Shown here: piece after piece, positions 1 through 12,989 of the stretch
How the letters are laid out: each line of letters opens with the position of its first letter
Position numbering within the stretch: the stretch's first letter is position 1
Assembly (NCBI GenBank): GCA_003118195.1
Contig: BEXV01001183.1
Coordinates: 25,291-89,290 of the forward strand
Length of the DNA stretch: 64,000 nucleotides
Direction: 5' to 3'
Source of the DNA: Hemicentrotus pulcherrimus
Lineage: Eukaryota > Echinodermata > Echinoidea > Camarodonta > Strongylocentrotidae
The notes under the pieces: generated by a model
The model's input: the letters and a program-made list of their open reading frames with translations, nothing else
Databases searched by the model: none
What the model was told of the DNA's origin: nothing
Made by a program: the position numbers and the translations under genes

Positions 1-146
1 ATTAAATGCGAGTTCTTTGTTAGTTGATTCACGCTGTAAGAACATGAAGTAGGTCCATGGTAAGACCTTCACATACGTTTAATCATTTTGCCGCTCTTTT
101 AAAAGCCTTGGCGATTTGAGAATAGGAAAAAGAAGTTAACACTCAC

Positions 147-502
147 CATGTTCTAGGCTTTCAATGATTTCGTATATCTCTTGTTCATCGAGTGCGTTCT
201 CAGCTGCACCTCTCCTATACTCGTCCTGGTCAAGACCGTAGGCTTGACACGTCCATGCTACGCACACGAGGACGGCAAGGAAAGCTAGCACAGCCTGGTA
301 GACGGACTTCATCTTCCTGAATATGTGTTAATCACTGCGATGCTGCTGGACTAGCGTGACTGATGAGGGATAGGGAATGCGGCTGAGCTCGTGGCGGTGT
401 GATGCGACGTGGGGCAAACGAATTTGCGACGTCTACAGGTGAAGGGTGTTTGGATGCTAGTGAGTGGTGGTATGGATGACAGCTTCTTTTGATTTTTACC
501 TC
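147..502 (-). CDS. First coding exon of a secreted (neuropeptide-precursor-like) protein; gene continues off the left edge
   Basis: The coding part runs from ATG at 312-310 to 147, giving 55 codons plus one base (phase 1), and ends at a consensus donor G|GTGAGT (146-141). Residues 1-24 form a classic signal peptide: MKSVYQ, a hydrophobic core AVLAFLAVLVCVAW, then TCQA with probable cleavage after A24. The following residues 25-55 are strongly acidic (10 Asp/Glu against 2 Arg). They begin YGLDQDEYRR, which has a dibasic Arg33-Arg34 that could be a convertase site, and end EQEIYEIIESLEH. On the minus strand the exon starts after a pyrimidine-rich tract ending ACACAG (503-504). The 190-base leader (502-313) has no ATG, so this is the first ATG after the acceptor. 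Extracellular or secretory-granule destination is inferred from the signal peptide. I do not recognise the family. A neuropeptide or other secreted-peptide precursor is the best guess, because the mature peptide would be in exons outside the window. A small secreted non-peptide protein is the alternative. Confidence 0.72.
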
Positions 503-535
503 CTGTGTTGTAAAGAGAGAACAAAAGGAGAACAT
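503..535 (-). promoter_or_regulatory. Splice acceptor and polypyrimidine tract for the secreted-protein exon
   Basis: On the minus strand a run of about 25 pyrimidine-rich bases (CTCCTTTTGTTCTCTCTTT) leads into ACAACACAG followed by GAGG at 502. A branch-point-like ACTTAAT lies about 20 bases further upstream (near 545-551). This arrangement argues that the leader is spliced and that the transcription start lies elsewhere, upstream on minus (higher coordinates). It could also be chance in front of a local promoter, but I see no good TATA element immediately upstream. Confidence 0.5.
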
Positions 536-2910
536 TATAATTATTAAGTATTGTGGAACTTATTCGTCATATTTCATGTACTTTGAAAAACAATATTCAG
601 CAGTACATGGGAAGGGAAGTGCCGGTCTTTCATTGGTGTCACTATTGTGCCCCTCCCCCTCCCCATATTGATCTTTCACCTCTCCATGTTTCACACACAC
701 AAACTCACACACACGCACACACTCAACCTTATTAAAACTTTGTCTGTCTGTCAGTCTGTTTCTTTTTCTCTCCCTCTCTCTCTTTCCACACACTCACTGT
801 CCCGTCTTATATTGCTGTATAAGCCCGTTTCATTTAAAACATTTTGTAGACCTACACTTTTCGCTTTTCAGAAGTCGGTTGAACACAAATCACCCTAGTA
901 TGATAGGAAAATCCAAAGTCTAATCGCTCTTTGACGACGGAAACACCAGCTTAGCATGTAGGCGGCTCACTTGATATCCTACTCGCGAGGACAAAATCCG
1001 TAAGAATATCCTGGATCTTTCTCAAATATCCTTGGCTATAGTGGCAGAGAGAATCTAAGACATGCGTAAGCTCTCCACGATGCTGTAAAAACTAATGCCA
1101 TCATCACCATCCCCGTCCGCCTTTATAATATAACTCATAACCATCAATGCAGGAAGCCATGTGTGTGGGTGTGTTCGTGTATGCGTGTGGGGGGGGGGGG
1201 TCGTAGAGGGTCAATGACGTCGGTGTGAAGCTAGTTTCTGATTGGTGATGAGATGAATGGCGGTGCCTAATGGACCCTGACAGACCCTGATCAGTCAGAT
1301 GAACCGTTTTGGGTTCGAGCGTTGTTAAGTATTCTTCAAGGGTGTGTAGTGGGTGGGGAAGGGGTAAGGGGAAGTGGTAATGGGTAATCTTGAGTGTCAA
1401 GAAAGAGGGGTACTAGTATGTGAAAATAACGTAAAAGAGAGACCATTAAGCCGTAGTTCGAGGTGGTACGAATATTAGTGTCTGTACGGGGATAGGTTCT
1501 TTATACATTTTTTTTTAAAGAATTGGTTTGGTTTGGTGTTATTTTCCGTAAAAAAACATAATACATAATTTGTATGAACAAAAGACATAGCGATAGTTAC
1601 TTCAAAATAATACTGATGGATCGCTCTCTTCACAGCCTAAAATTTAATGGCTCTGTTATTCATAGATAATGTAAGGCAGCCGAGCCAATTAGTCAAATAC
1701 TCTTGGACCGTTCAGTTGCGATCAATTAGGATTAAATTAGGTCCTTGTGAAATATTTACAGACCAAAATTAAAGACAAAAGCAAAGCAAAACCTTATGTG
1801 TGAAAATTGAATGTCATCTCAATGCCCTTAAACAAAATGTTACATGTATTAGTAAGAACATTTCTTATTTCTTCTGGCGGATAAGAAATATTTTACCCAA
1901 TTCAGAGGACGACCGGGAAAGAGGATAAATGAACGGGGAGATGATAATGCTCAATTTTAAACAATCTATCATATATCTGAATTTAGATGTAATTTATTTC
2001 ATTTTTTTTACGAGAAAGGGTAACGGGGCCGATCATTCCTCAAATAAATGAAATATACATCCCTAGAAGGTAAATATAATCCTTTCATAATACTAGGGTA
2101 TCTAGCTTTGAGGGCGTATGACTAAGCTACCAACGACTCAACATCGTATATATATTCGTATATCCTTATGATCTGCTTTAATTTGAACTCGGTTACCACC
2201 AGAAGCAGAAACAATATATAAAAATACGATTTCTAAAATTATGTTATTATATTGTAATTATGTCTTATCATGCATACAGTATGTTTAAAAGCAAAGCGAT
2301 TTCTTCCACTCGAAATTGTTCATCGCCTACACAACTTTGTTCAAGGCATAATAACTTAAATGTATGGATTATCTCATGTAGATTTAAAAAAAAAAATATT
2401 TTTGTTGCTGCCAAATATAACCTCGCTGCATGGTATCGACGATTGCAATTAGATCCCTAGCGTATTTAATTATGTGACCAAACGTGACAAGCATCTCATT
2501 TAAGACTACATCATTACATGGTTAAGCCAAGCCAAGTATACTGTCAATGTGACAATATTTGACTGTTTTTTTTTTTTTTGTTGTTGCTTATTCCATAGCG
2601 TCAATGCGGCCTTGAGGTAATGTAACGAAAAATACTGAAATTGTAAATAAATTCTGTCTGCATATCGTTTTCTTAAATAACAAACAACAACATATTTGTA
2701 TTTTTCCTTGATGAAACAATGAGCAGATGTTAGTTGAACATACTTAGCAACATCAGAAAGATTTTAGAGGTTTAAAAATTGCTCCTATGCTTCATTTGTA
2801 GCCAATAGAGATATTATTCACTTACATAAACCTATCGTCGTGGGCCGGGCACACAAAGGACGTTTCAGGTCAATTTGTTAAAATTCAACACAACTTTATA
2901 GTGGCTAGTT
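503..2910. other. Non-coding stretch, probably intron of the minus-strand gene
   Basis: No open frame here reads like a protein. It contains a CA-rich microsatellite (690-725), a CT-rich patch (760-800) and a run of 12 G at 1189-1200. The rest is AT-rich with frequent stops in all frames. Under the one-intron model this is the 3' end of a very long intron. Confidence 0.45.
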
Positions 2911-3177
2911 AACATTGTCTCAGATTCTGAAACAAAATCTTGGATTGAGTTCATGCTGCAATCATAATTATAAACCTTTAGGTCAGTCATGAATCCCATC
3001 GATCGCCTGTTTGATAATCAAGATATTTATGATTGGAAATCGAAATTTCATTTTTCTCTTTCCTTTTTGTAGAAAATGAATATGGTAAAAACGGTCGCTC
3101 AAAGAATTATACTTTTTTTGAGCCACTTTATGATCATTTTGAAAGGCAATTTTGTTTAGGGCTTCAATATTACAACC
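2911..3177 (+). repeat. Dispersed repeat, copy A (partner at 63337-63635)
   Basis: The sequence from AACATTGTCTCAGATTCTG to GGGCTTCAATATTACA matches the block at 63337-63635 in the same orientation. Shared words include TATAAACCTTTAGGTCAGTC, AATCAAGATATTTATGATTGG, TATGGTAAAA and GATCATTT. The two copies are diverged, and each carries its own small internal insertion. No protein frame, terminal inverted repeats or tRNA head were seen. The class is unknown: possibly a non-autonomous DNA element or a LINE untranslated region. Confidence 0.7.
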
Positions 3178-3832
3178 GTATCACAGACACTAATAACACG
3201 AAGGGCCATGCATCTCAGATTTAACATTGTTAAACGATCCCTTTAAAAGGATATCAGTGACAAGGTTGTTTTCTTCACACCCATCCAAAAGCCCTTAAGA
3301 TTAATGATAGCTCTCTCAGTTATTTCCATCTTTTATCTACTAAGATTAAATTTGCAATTTGTTCTCTCCGTACTCGCTATGGATCAATAATAGCATTATG
3401 TTGACAAGGCTTGGATTACTGAATGATAAATTGTGAAAGCCATAATACCAGATTATTATGCACATTTTGTTACCCAGTTTAGCCGAATCCTTCTGATATT
3501 CGACAAGGGAATTGCAAATGTAAAATCAGGTCTATATGACAAATTCACAATATGAAATCCAATATCAAATTTGGTATTCAATAAGTCGAATGTTTTGCCG
3601 AAAGAAAAGGATGAAAATATCTTTATGATCCCTTCCCCCTAATAGATGAAGATCCATTGAAAGTGTGACTTGCTATCTTTCTTCCACAAAATTGTAGTTG
3701 AAAGGCTTTTAAGACTTGAGATAATTATTTTAAAAAAATGATAGTGAAAGAAAACAGATGCACACCTATACGCGTCAAAGAAGAAATATGCATGACATTC
3801 ATTAATGCATAATTTATAATTAGTCCAAATCC

Positions 3833-3833
3833 T

Positions 3834-3865
<32 letters not shown>

Positions 3866-3935
3866 TCTCTCTGTCCCTCTCTCTTTCTCTGTTTTTTTTT
3901 TCTCTCTCCCCTTCTCTATTTTTATTATCTCTGTC
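3833..3935. repeat. CT-rich microsatellite
   Basis: Imperfect (CT)n with short interruptions by A, G and T and a run of T near 3891-3900. Confidence 0.95.
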
Positions 3936-6479
3936 TTTCGTTCTTCCCTTGGATATAAAGTTATTAAGTTGTGTGTTGGTTTAAATTTACCATGAGAAAA
4001 ATCTCTAAGCTACCACAGTATATCAATGACAGGCAAGGTTTGATCAATGTGAGAACCAGATGATGATTCAAAAGGGTGTAGCAATGTGAAACGGTATCCT
4101 AATATACTTAAGACTTTGTTTTTTCCTTTTTATAAAGAAATTTCAAAAGTGTTGTACCCACAAATATGTAGTAACATGAAATTTGACAGGACAATGGAAG
4201 TTTTTTAAGTAGCAGCGGATTTTGTGTAAAAGTTGCTATTTTTATCAACCAAAATGAACGAAATTTGAAAAATTACCGTCTGGGCAAAAACATATCCTGA
4301 AGTCGGATTTCATTTGATGAATTTGCAATTCAATTCCTTGAAGGAAAAAAATCCGTACAATAGATTTGCAAAGAAGGAATTGTACATTATTGACTTGACA
4401 AGAGGCAATAAAAACTAGATTTTGTGATATCAACTACATTGGAGAAAGCAATAAGTCCTCTTCTCAGACTGATGGTTATGCCCCTCCCCCTGTATGTTTT
4501 TGTTAATCTCTGTTCAAAATAGGACCTGTCTTCGATCAAAGAAATTAGAACAGGGAAATGTATAATCATCTTGGATTAAGGTCATACTCTGTCGTAGTCG
4601 AGAGAAGCACAAATAATAAAAATAAAGGGGCGTACGTGTATGTGTGCGTGTATGTGACATTGTGTATTGTAACAATAGCGGGGGAATTTATAAGACTGCA
4701 AACATGTAGAAATTGTATTCACAGTAACACACGAATAAACTGTAAGCCCCCCCCCCCCCGAAACAAAACGAAAACAAATACAAATAAATATAAATACAAA
4801 ATGATAATGATAATAATCGGAGTGAAAATATAAGAGCGAAAAAAACACGTAGAAATGATGATTTTCTCTATATTATTCATAATAGAAAAGGAGAAAGTGT
4901 CACCTAGTCAGTTTTTCGACATCATCAACATCATCGGAAGCTAATCTCTTGCATAATGCTACGACATGGAAATGATCAGAAATGCAAAGTGTTCGTCGGA
5001 AAAAAGAAAGCTTCATTGATTTATGAATGAATCACACTATAAACATTTTTTGCCAAGGTAACCACACCGGCCCCTTCAAATTCATTACAGGTGACTCTTC
5101 TTATCTTCATCCATTAAAAGTCATTTTCTCGGAAGTTTATTTGTATTCATGAGCTAATTCATCTATGCCCTTTGGCATGAAACAAGTACGATGTCACTGA
5201 ACAAAGTCATGTGATGAATTTCCACAGAAAGATTATCATCGATATTATAAGTAATATGGGGTGATGTGTTATCACGAAATATTATCGCTTGTGGCCCAGG
5301 TAATTTCTTCGTAATTGCTTGTGATATATTTGATCGTGAAATATTTTCCATTATATCGTCTTGAAACTGAAATTAATCTCTACGTATTCATTATTACATG
5401 GAGGAAAAGTTATAATAAATGTGCATGATATTCAATGAGCACAACGTAGCCATCCATTAAGAGTACCCCCAGAAAAATCAGTCTCCTGAATACGAATTTG
5501 AAGGGGGAAAAACACAATAATACATGTGTTAAAGAAAAAGTTATCTGCGTTTAATATAATATATACATTTTTCTTCATATTTCCTCCTTCTTGTTATCCT
5601 TCTTCGTTTAGAGGCCGTTATTATATTAAAATGAGTTTTAGGTCTATACTCGATATTCCTCACACAGATTCTGATGCATATTGACTAAAAAACAAAGTTA
5701 GAATGCGATTATCTCATAGTGCTATATTTTCCCTAGTTATTTTTAGAACCCTAGACAAGTCATCAAAGTGACCCATCCTGGCATTTTGACAGATTTTCTC
5801 GCATATTTCTATTAAAAGGAATACAAAATTAACAAAAACAAAAGTGCCACAATGAATAACTAGGTGGTTTTTCTCATTTAATGTGTTTATTTTATTACTC
5901 CTTGCTCGTCATTTTTCTTTTACAACTTATGCCAAATTCCTCCTGAAAAAATTGGACATTTTATTGCTATAATATGTATTTCTCTAAAACCATTTTGAGG
6001 GAAGGGGCTTCAGAGATATTATTTTTTTTTTTTGGGGGGGGGGAGGGAAGAATACTTTACCATTTGATATACCAATTAGTATACCAATTATGATTTGAAA
6101 ATACACTATAGATTAGTCAAAATTTCTCCAGATGCCCTTATATCATTAGAACTTATTTTAATTTCAATGTCATACTGGTTAATACAACTTAATTGTCAAA
6201 TTATCCATATAGTGTTTTTCATTGTTTTAGTGTGAACCTTAAGAAGGAAAGTGATTGCTGTGATAATGCACAAAAGGGCATTGTGGTGGGGAAGGTTTAT
6301 GGAATTAGGACTCTTATTCCATTGCCTAACGTGCTTGCCCGGGGTAGGTTGATGACAGACAGATATACTTTTGGAGAATGACAGAAGAGAAAGGGGGATA
6401 AAAATGTACAAATAAAATGATGGAGGGGGAAACGTGAGAGACAGGGACTGAGACTAGAAAAATAGAAAGTCGTTTTGTA

Positions 6480-6618
6480 GAGAGAGTGTGTGTGTGTGTG
6501 TGTGTGATAGCAAGAGAGAGAGAGAAAAAAAATGAGGAGGGGACAGAGAAAAAGAGGGAGAGAGAGAGAGGGAGGGGGAGAGAAAAGGAGAGCGAGAGAG
6601 AGAGAGAGAGAGGGGGGA
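6480..6618. repeat. Compound GT then GA microsatellite
   Basis: A (GT)n run at about 6486-6507 is followed by an interrupted GA-rich tract to about 6615. Such tracts give long spurious Leu/Ser-rich open frames on the minus strand. Confidence 0.95.
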
Positions 6619-9600
6619 TATTATTCATATTTGTATGTAAAAGTAGCTGATGCGTTTACAGATTCTCTTGATAGCGATGGTGAAGTTATATCTTTGTAAT
6701 TGATTTGAAATATTGGATGCCACTCTTCCCATTAATTTTCTTGCCAATTAATCGTGGTGGCCGCAGAAAAGCAGGTAAGATCAAATACACGATGGAAACA
6801 AAGATGTGTTAATTTAGAATATTCAGTCAAAAAACTAAAATCGATAAGCTTTCATCTGTACCGATTGGGTGCATTATATATAATAGGACAATTATTAATA
6901 TCAGGCGATGTCGGTAGAAGTAGAAATATAAAAAAAAGTATCACATTGAATGGAGGAATACAAATTTATCACATGGTTCCTCCTAATTGTTGTAACTATA
7001 ATGTAACACCAGCATTCAAGGTAGGGAAGATTGTGAAATTGTCAATATACAAGCCCCGCTGCCTCACATTTAGGCAACGAGGTGGTATATTACCATTTTT
7101 ATTTGCATCATTTTGGTATATTTTAATGAATTCATTATCATTATGACGGGTAAAAACCTTTGATCCCCAACAACGATTTATAAATATGAAAAGTGATAGT
7201 CGGGGAAGAGTGGCTAAGTCCCTACCAATAATGTGCCTGCCCATGTGGATGAAATGTTTAGTTTAAGCGTGAGTGATAAAAAAAAAATCTTAGCTATTTT
7301 TTTAAAAGATAGCTACTGTGCTTTACAAAAGCTCAAACCCTTTTGATTAAATAAGAGAAATCTCCAAGTCCGACAATACACGTACGGTATTTATGTATAA
7401 CATACTGCAAGCAAATGTAATACATTTACATCTTAAAATAATTGTATGTTTTTACCCCTCCCCCTCCCCTCCCCTCGCAACCACTACCACCATCTGCCTT
7501 ATGTATGACGTTGAATCACAAAATGATAAATATAGACAAAGGGTCTTTGCCTACACATGGCAAAACGATTAGAAATAATCACATCATTATAAAACCATTG
7601 TATGAATAGGGCACATTACAAATCTTACACTACCAAAGTACATTACGGGTAGTGGGGTCCGGTGCCAGATTATCATTTTGTCTTTGCTCATCTTATAGGC
7701 TAATCAAAGCAGTTGCGAATGCCGAGAATAGTTCATTTCCATAGAGTCAAGATGAACGTAGGCGCCGTCTAAATAGGTCAAGTGTGAAATCTACGGGAGC
7801 TTTCCACATGCACAATGGCAGAGGGTAAAAGCCCAGTTGACCGAAGGCCCACGAGACCAAAAAACTTAAGTGTGCAGTAATGCATAAATGCTTGCGCACA
7901 CAAATTTGGCATTTGGGTTGTCATTTTTGTGTGCGTAGTTCTTATTGCTTATGATCCCTTCACCTAATAATTACAATATGTTTGTAGCGACCTCTAGGCA
8001 TGTCAAGGTTAATAGTGCATTTAATGAAAAGATTCAAGCCTAGTTCATTTTCAGCACAATACTATTGAACATTTATTAGTTATACAAAAATGAAAACTTG
8101 GGATGAAAAATAGGAGATCTGAAAATGAATTCTTCGAGTCAGGAAGTGTAGGCCTTTTGGACCACACTGCTTAAATTGTGAGAGGAAGTGTGGGCCAGTG
8201 TACAAAATATACACTGAGACATTTCTGACTTGGAACCACTCTTCGATTTCAGACTTCCGTCACTTTGTCACAGACTTAAAAGTTCCTCTCTTTCCCTTTA
8301 TGTATATCTTGCCTGAGGTATAGAACTTTGGTTTTCCCATTACACCATATTACTCGTAACCTCCACAGACGATTTACGGGTAAATTGTTGAGGGTTTCAC
8401 TGTCCTCACCTCTAAACCTCACTGAAAGATGATTGATAGTCGATAATTGAGGTAAATAATATCCGCATTATTTCAATAGTTCGCAACAGGTCGCAAAATG
8501 GGGATTACCGGGGCAATAGCACGACCAGAGACTTGAATGCAGTGCTATTAACATGCACATTACAAACACAATTACCTGCACATTAAATAAAAACATATAA
8601 AAACGTATCTTGGTCTTGCATTTCAACCATTTTCTTAAAATAAAGAGCAAGTACTTGTATTACCAAACTTAGTTTATATATTAGTTAAAGATTGTCTGAT
8701 GAACTTGAAACAAACCTTTACCGGTAAGAGTATTTTTTTAACATCGGCAAAACTAATGACAACATTTACCCAGTTGTAATTGTTCATACGAAAAAGTTTT
8801 AAGATGAATCTATTTCGTTAGGGTCTTAATGATTATTATGTATTGTCTTGTGAACGGGACATAAATGATGTACATTTTGACAACCATACCCAGCCGAAAT
8901 TTGGCAGAGGTAGATCATTCGCGGCATATCATTTACACGTACGATTTGGCGGAACCTTTTACATATTTGGTCTCGCGGACGTTCGGTCTTGCAGGCTTCC
9001 GGTCAAGTGGTCAGAACCCCTGCAGAGTAAGCTAGTAAAGGGAGCATAATCAAGGGTGACAATAAAACTAATGCCGATTTCATCTATCCTTATAAACAGC
9101 GATGCTTAAAGTTGTCATCATTTGAAATCCAATTATAACTTCTTTAAGTGCTATTAAACTAATACACAGTGGACTTTGATTATGAAATGTATATCTTACA
9201 TTAATTCTATTAGCCATCTTTTCTCGAAATTGTCTGGTTAACCGTCATGGTCGGAGGGTCAAGTCAATATTGAAGGCGAGAAGAAACGCGAAATTAATCC
9301 TAAAAGAGTGACTGTATTCATTTATTACTTATCAACTCGATATTTGTATTATGAGTAAGTAAGGCAAGGCTCTTGTAATTTCAAACCGTGTGTGTATTTA
9401 GCTTGATCTCGTGACCTAAATATGTCGACAGATGAGAGGAACACATATTTATACCGGATAAGTGTCATGAGGCAATATCATTCCAAATGTAATGGCTGAC
9501 ATGACTAGCACTTCTAGACACGATAGCGAATTCAACATTTTGCTACGCAAAGAGTTAGTGTCTAAAAAAAGATCATGATGTCGGTTTCTAGAGCGCATTT

Positions 9601-11139
9601 TTTTTAATATACAAAGTGTAGAAAAGGTATTTTGACCCACCCTCCCCCCCCCGGCCTACTTCAGACAAGCTTCCTCAAAACGTGGTCAGGTATTCAAGGA
9701 ATATTATACAGGAAACCAATTTCCTTCATCTGAGTCGAAGAGGGCAATATGATACCGGGTATCAATTGAATATTATTGTCACCTCATATTAGAGTTGATG
9801 TTGTATAGTATTCCAGCCTAACTGTAGTAAATAAAGTTATAACTGCAATACAGAACTATTCAATTTATTTTCATAAGGGAGGGGGGCATGAACTCCTTTC
9901 ACCCTGGTGTGGTGGCGCTTGGTTGCTTTATAGCCTCCGCTACTTAAAAAGTAATTCTGGATTTTTCGCACCTTTGCACCGGATTTTCCCCTGGCCATTA
10001 TTGTCGATTAACGTCCGTCATGTTCTGCTTGATTGGAAAGAAATAACCGCAGGTTCTTCCGAGGGGAAACAAAAGACACAGGAAAGCGTCCGAAGTGCTC
10101 ACATATGCTAGCTCTCATGCCATTTATCCTAGCATGAAAAATCATAAAAAACGGCAAAGTAGTGAAATGTCAGAAAGAAAGGACAAAATAACAAAGAGGG
10201 AAAGACACGCGCACACATGCACCATCACACACTCACACAAGCAAAAACGAGATACGTGTATGTAGGTTGAGGACGTATCGCTACGCAGAAACAAAGATAA
10301 AGATAAAAATGACCGAGAACAGGAGAAATTGAGTGAGAGAGGGAGAGAGGGAGAGGGAGAGAGGGTGAATAAGCAGATTGAAATAGACAGATGAACATAC
10401 AGACGTTCAGATATACAGATACATAATACACAGATAAAACGGGAGGAGAGGGAGAGAGAGACAGACATGTTGGCACATGGAGAGTCAATTTGTATTTGCA
10501 AAAATCATGGGATAACAATAAACACTATTCTAAGTGACGCTGGACAAATTCTCGATGTACCAATGTAACGTTAACAATTCTTTCCCCTTAGAATCATTTT
10601 GCTAATTAATTTGTATTAAAAACTCACATTTTACATTCATTTGCATTAATCGGTGCATGTATAGTGTTATAATCACTTACATATCCACAAATAAGTGTGA
10701 TCGCATGTTTCTGTGGAACAATGTGGCACTGCATAAAAGTAAATCTACTATGAGGCGAGGATAAATGATTCACGCTGTACATTCAACCACATGACGAATA
10801 GTCCGGATTAGTCCCAGCAGTGACGATATATCATGTCCATTGCTAGTAACATTTAATAGACCCTAACCCCTGCTGAAGACTGCCGTAAAACACGACAAGT
10901 GTGTTGTGAGGCAACGGATTAAGTACATTTCTTAGAGTAGGCCTTTCAAACTAAACATCTGGCTCTCGAAGTGCCGGGCCGGGTTAAACATTAGCCATTC
11001 TAAACATTGTTTAGACGCAGTGATTGACCAAGTTACATCAAAGACATAATTATACATGAACAAAGGGAAAAGTGAGAGAGATGGAAAGGTTTTACTTCAT
11101 AGAGAAATGTAAAGTTTGCGATTAAGAAGAGCAGGCAAA

Positions 11140-11240
11140 GAATAATAATAATAATAACTTTTACTTACATATCGCTTTTCATAAGACATTTATATCAAAG
11201 CGCTTTACAATATTGATACAATATTGATACAATATTGATT
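11140..11240 (-). mobile_element. SINE/LINE-type 3' tail fragment
   Basis: Read on minus, the segment gives AAAGCGCTTTGATATAA, then GAAAAGCGATATGTAAG, and ends in an ATT repeat (plus-strand AAT repeat at 11143-11156). This matches the general tail seen in the SINE at 43190-43549. The upstream side carries three tandem copies of the 11-mer AATATTGATAC (about 11211-11240). No head or body could be recognised, so this is a 5'-truncated copy. Confidence 0.5.
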
Positions 11241-12542
11241 CTAAATATAAACAAATTTGTATAGACTATGTACGCCATTGGAAGAGACAGAGGATCAAAC
11301 GTCGAGAGCATCACACTGTATATCATTTGGTATGAGAGTTATGTCATGTCATCATGTTAATGAAGGTAAAACGAGCAGTTAATGGCTTTACGATTATTAC
11401 TTTGTAAGTTAAGATATTGAACCTACCATGAATGCCCAGCAGAAATAGGTCCCCCACTTTCTTATAAATAATGATATTGTTGCCATAACACTCACGGGTG
11501 AATTGACAGAAAAGTTAATTCAGCGATGGAGCTTTAAAACATCACGAGTTAATTGGACGCGTCAATGTAGGCATCAGGACTATGCTGCTATATAACAAAG
11601 GTAGCGACTTTCTCTATGTGCCAGCATTCAGTTTAAAGGTCATAGAATACAATCCGCCTAAAATGTTACAATACAACTAGTGACGTAGTGGTGATAATGC
11701 TCATAGTTATGAGAATGTTAATGATGATAATGATAGTGATGACGACGATTGTGATGAATATGATTATGTGATGTTGAAACTGATAACGATGATGATTATA
11801 TTGATGATACCAATCGGAACAAAGAAAAGAGACAAGATGACAACTAGTGGTTATCTGAAAAGTTACAGATCATTTGTCCAACAATATAATTGTAGAGTAT
11901 TATAGTAACAAAATACAGAATCTTAATATACAGTTATATTGAGAATTTTCCCATCATTCGGTGAGTGGTTTTCTATTTACCGGAAATCTGCTTTGTCTTA
12001 GTGGACCCTGTTGATCGGGAATGGATATTAAGAAATGATCCTACAATGTGGTTAGATGTATGAATCTTCACCACAGAGTGAATTAAATTCCTGTTCAGAC
12101 GTTGGACATTTCTAAGAAGATCATCAGAACTTTTCAACAGAGATAATGCGATTCAGATCAAAACGCCATTATAGAGCTGGCGAAATGGAGACTGGTCATG
12201 GCGGTTTGTTTTCGCGCGCAGAGAGCGGGACTATTTGCCGATCGTGCCACAAAATGAATAATCGACTCTCTTTGCCAGATAAAGGAATACATTGAGAGAA
12301 GACAGGTGAGACAGCAGGAAAGTACAAAATTGCGATGTTACGTCGAACATTAAACAATTTTAGCATCCCACCGCTACCGCTCTCATTTAAGAGGATTGCA
12401 ATTCCGGTAGATCGGATTTTGGTGGGATCGCTATTTGATATCGATGTCTGACTACCGGCGGGCTGCAGACATGGGCGCATTTAGCGTCGTCGTCATCATC
12501 TGTCGAAATGTCTTTTAAAAGTATCAGTGAGTATCCACTTAC

Positions 12543-12632
12543 ACAGGGCGGGGAGGGATCTTGGGAACAGGTGTGACATTGTGCATATGTTGCTCTCTGC
12601 CTCGCCTCCACAGTGTCTCGCTTTATAGCACT
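12543..12632 (-). promoter_or_regulatory. Candidate minus-strand TATA promoter and short first exon
   Basis: On minus, GTGCTATAAAGC (TATA-like, about 12622-12632) lies upstream of a GC-richer segment that ends at a perfect donor, CCTGT|GTAAGT (donor bases 12542-12541). The putative exon contains two ATGs, and one opens a short frame beginning MHNVTPVPK through to the donor. It could be an alternative first exon of the gene at the left edge, a separate short gene, or chance. The surrounding 12180-12660 has more CpG than its neighbours. Confidence 0.22.
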
Positions 12633-12989
12633 ATTAAGATTAAAGTCACGTTGGCGCGATACACGCCAGATGTTGTGGCCCTATTCCATACATTATACAT
12701 GTTTATTCATGATTTAGTCGAACGGTAAAGTAGTTTTTACTGACAAGCATCTCTGATTACTCTTTTAAAAATAGAAGTTTGTCCTGATCTTTGATCTCTG
12801 TGGGCTAATAAGAAAAGAACGAAGTGAAACGATTTGATACAATTATGTTGTTTCTTAATTTTTCATCGATCCTTCTGTTTTGTTTTTCTCTACTGCAGTA
12901 TTGTATTATGAATCGTCATCAAAACTGCTTTGACTTCAACCTGACTGCTCCGTATCTCTTGTTAAGGTCTAAAATTGTCACTCTCACCT

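Larger units (their letters stand above)
3178..12540. other. Gene-poor stretch with scattered microsatellites
   Basis: No open frame has the look of a conserved protein; the longest (about 6754-7146, 130 codons) is compositionally unremarkable. The stretch holds the CT repeat at 3833-3935, GT and GA repeats at 6480-6620, a poly-C near 4748 and a SINE/LINE-type tail at 11140-11215. A patch richer in CpG begins near 12170. I see no rRNA, tRNA or clear promoter otherwise. Confidence 0.5.

Noticed and set aside
332..535. A 67-codon minus frame over the leader region
   Set aside because: It has no ATG, overlaps the leader of the signal-peptide exon in another frame, and crosses the acceptor.
6754..7146. 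A 130-codon plus frame
   Set aside because: No family resemblance, no splice sites or promoter around it, and an ordinary AT-rich background.
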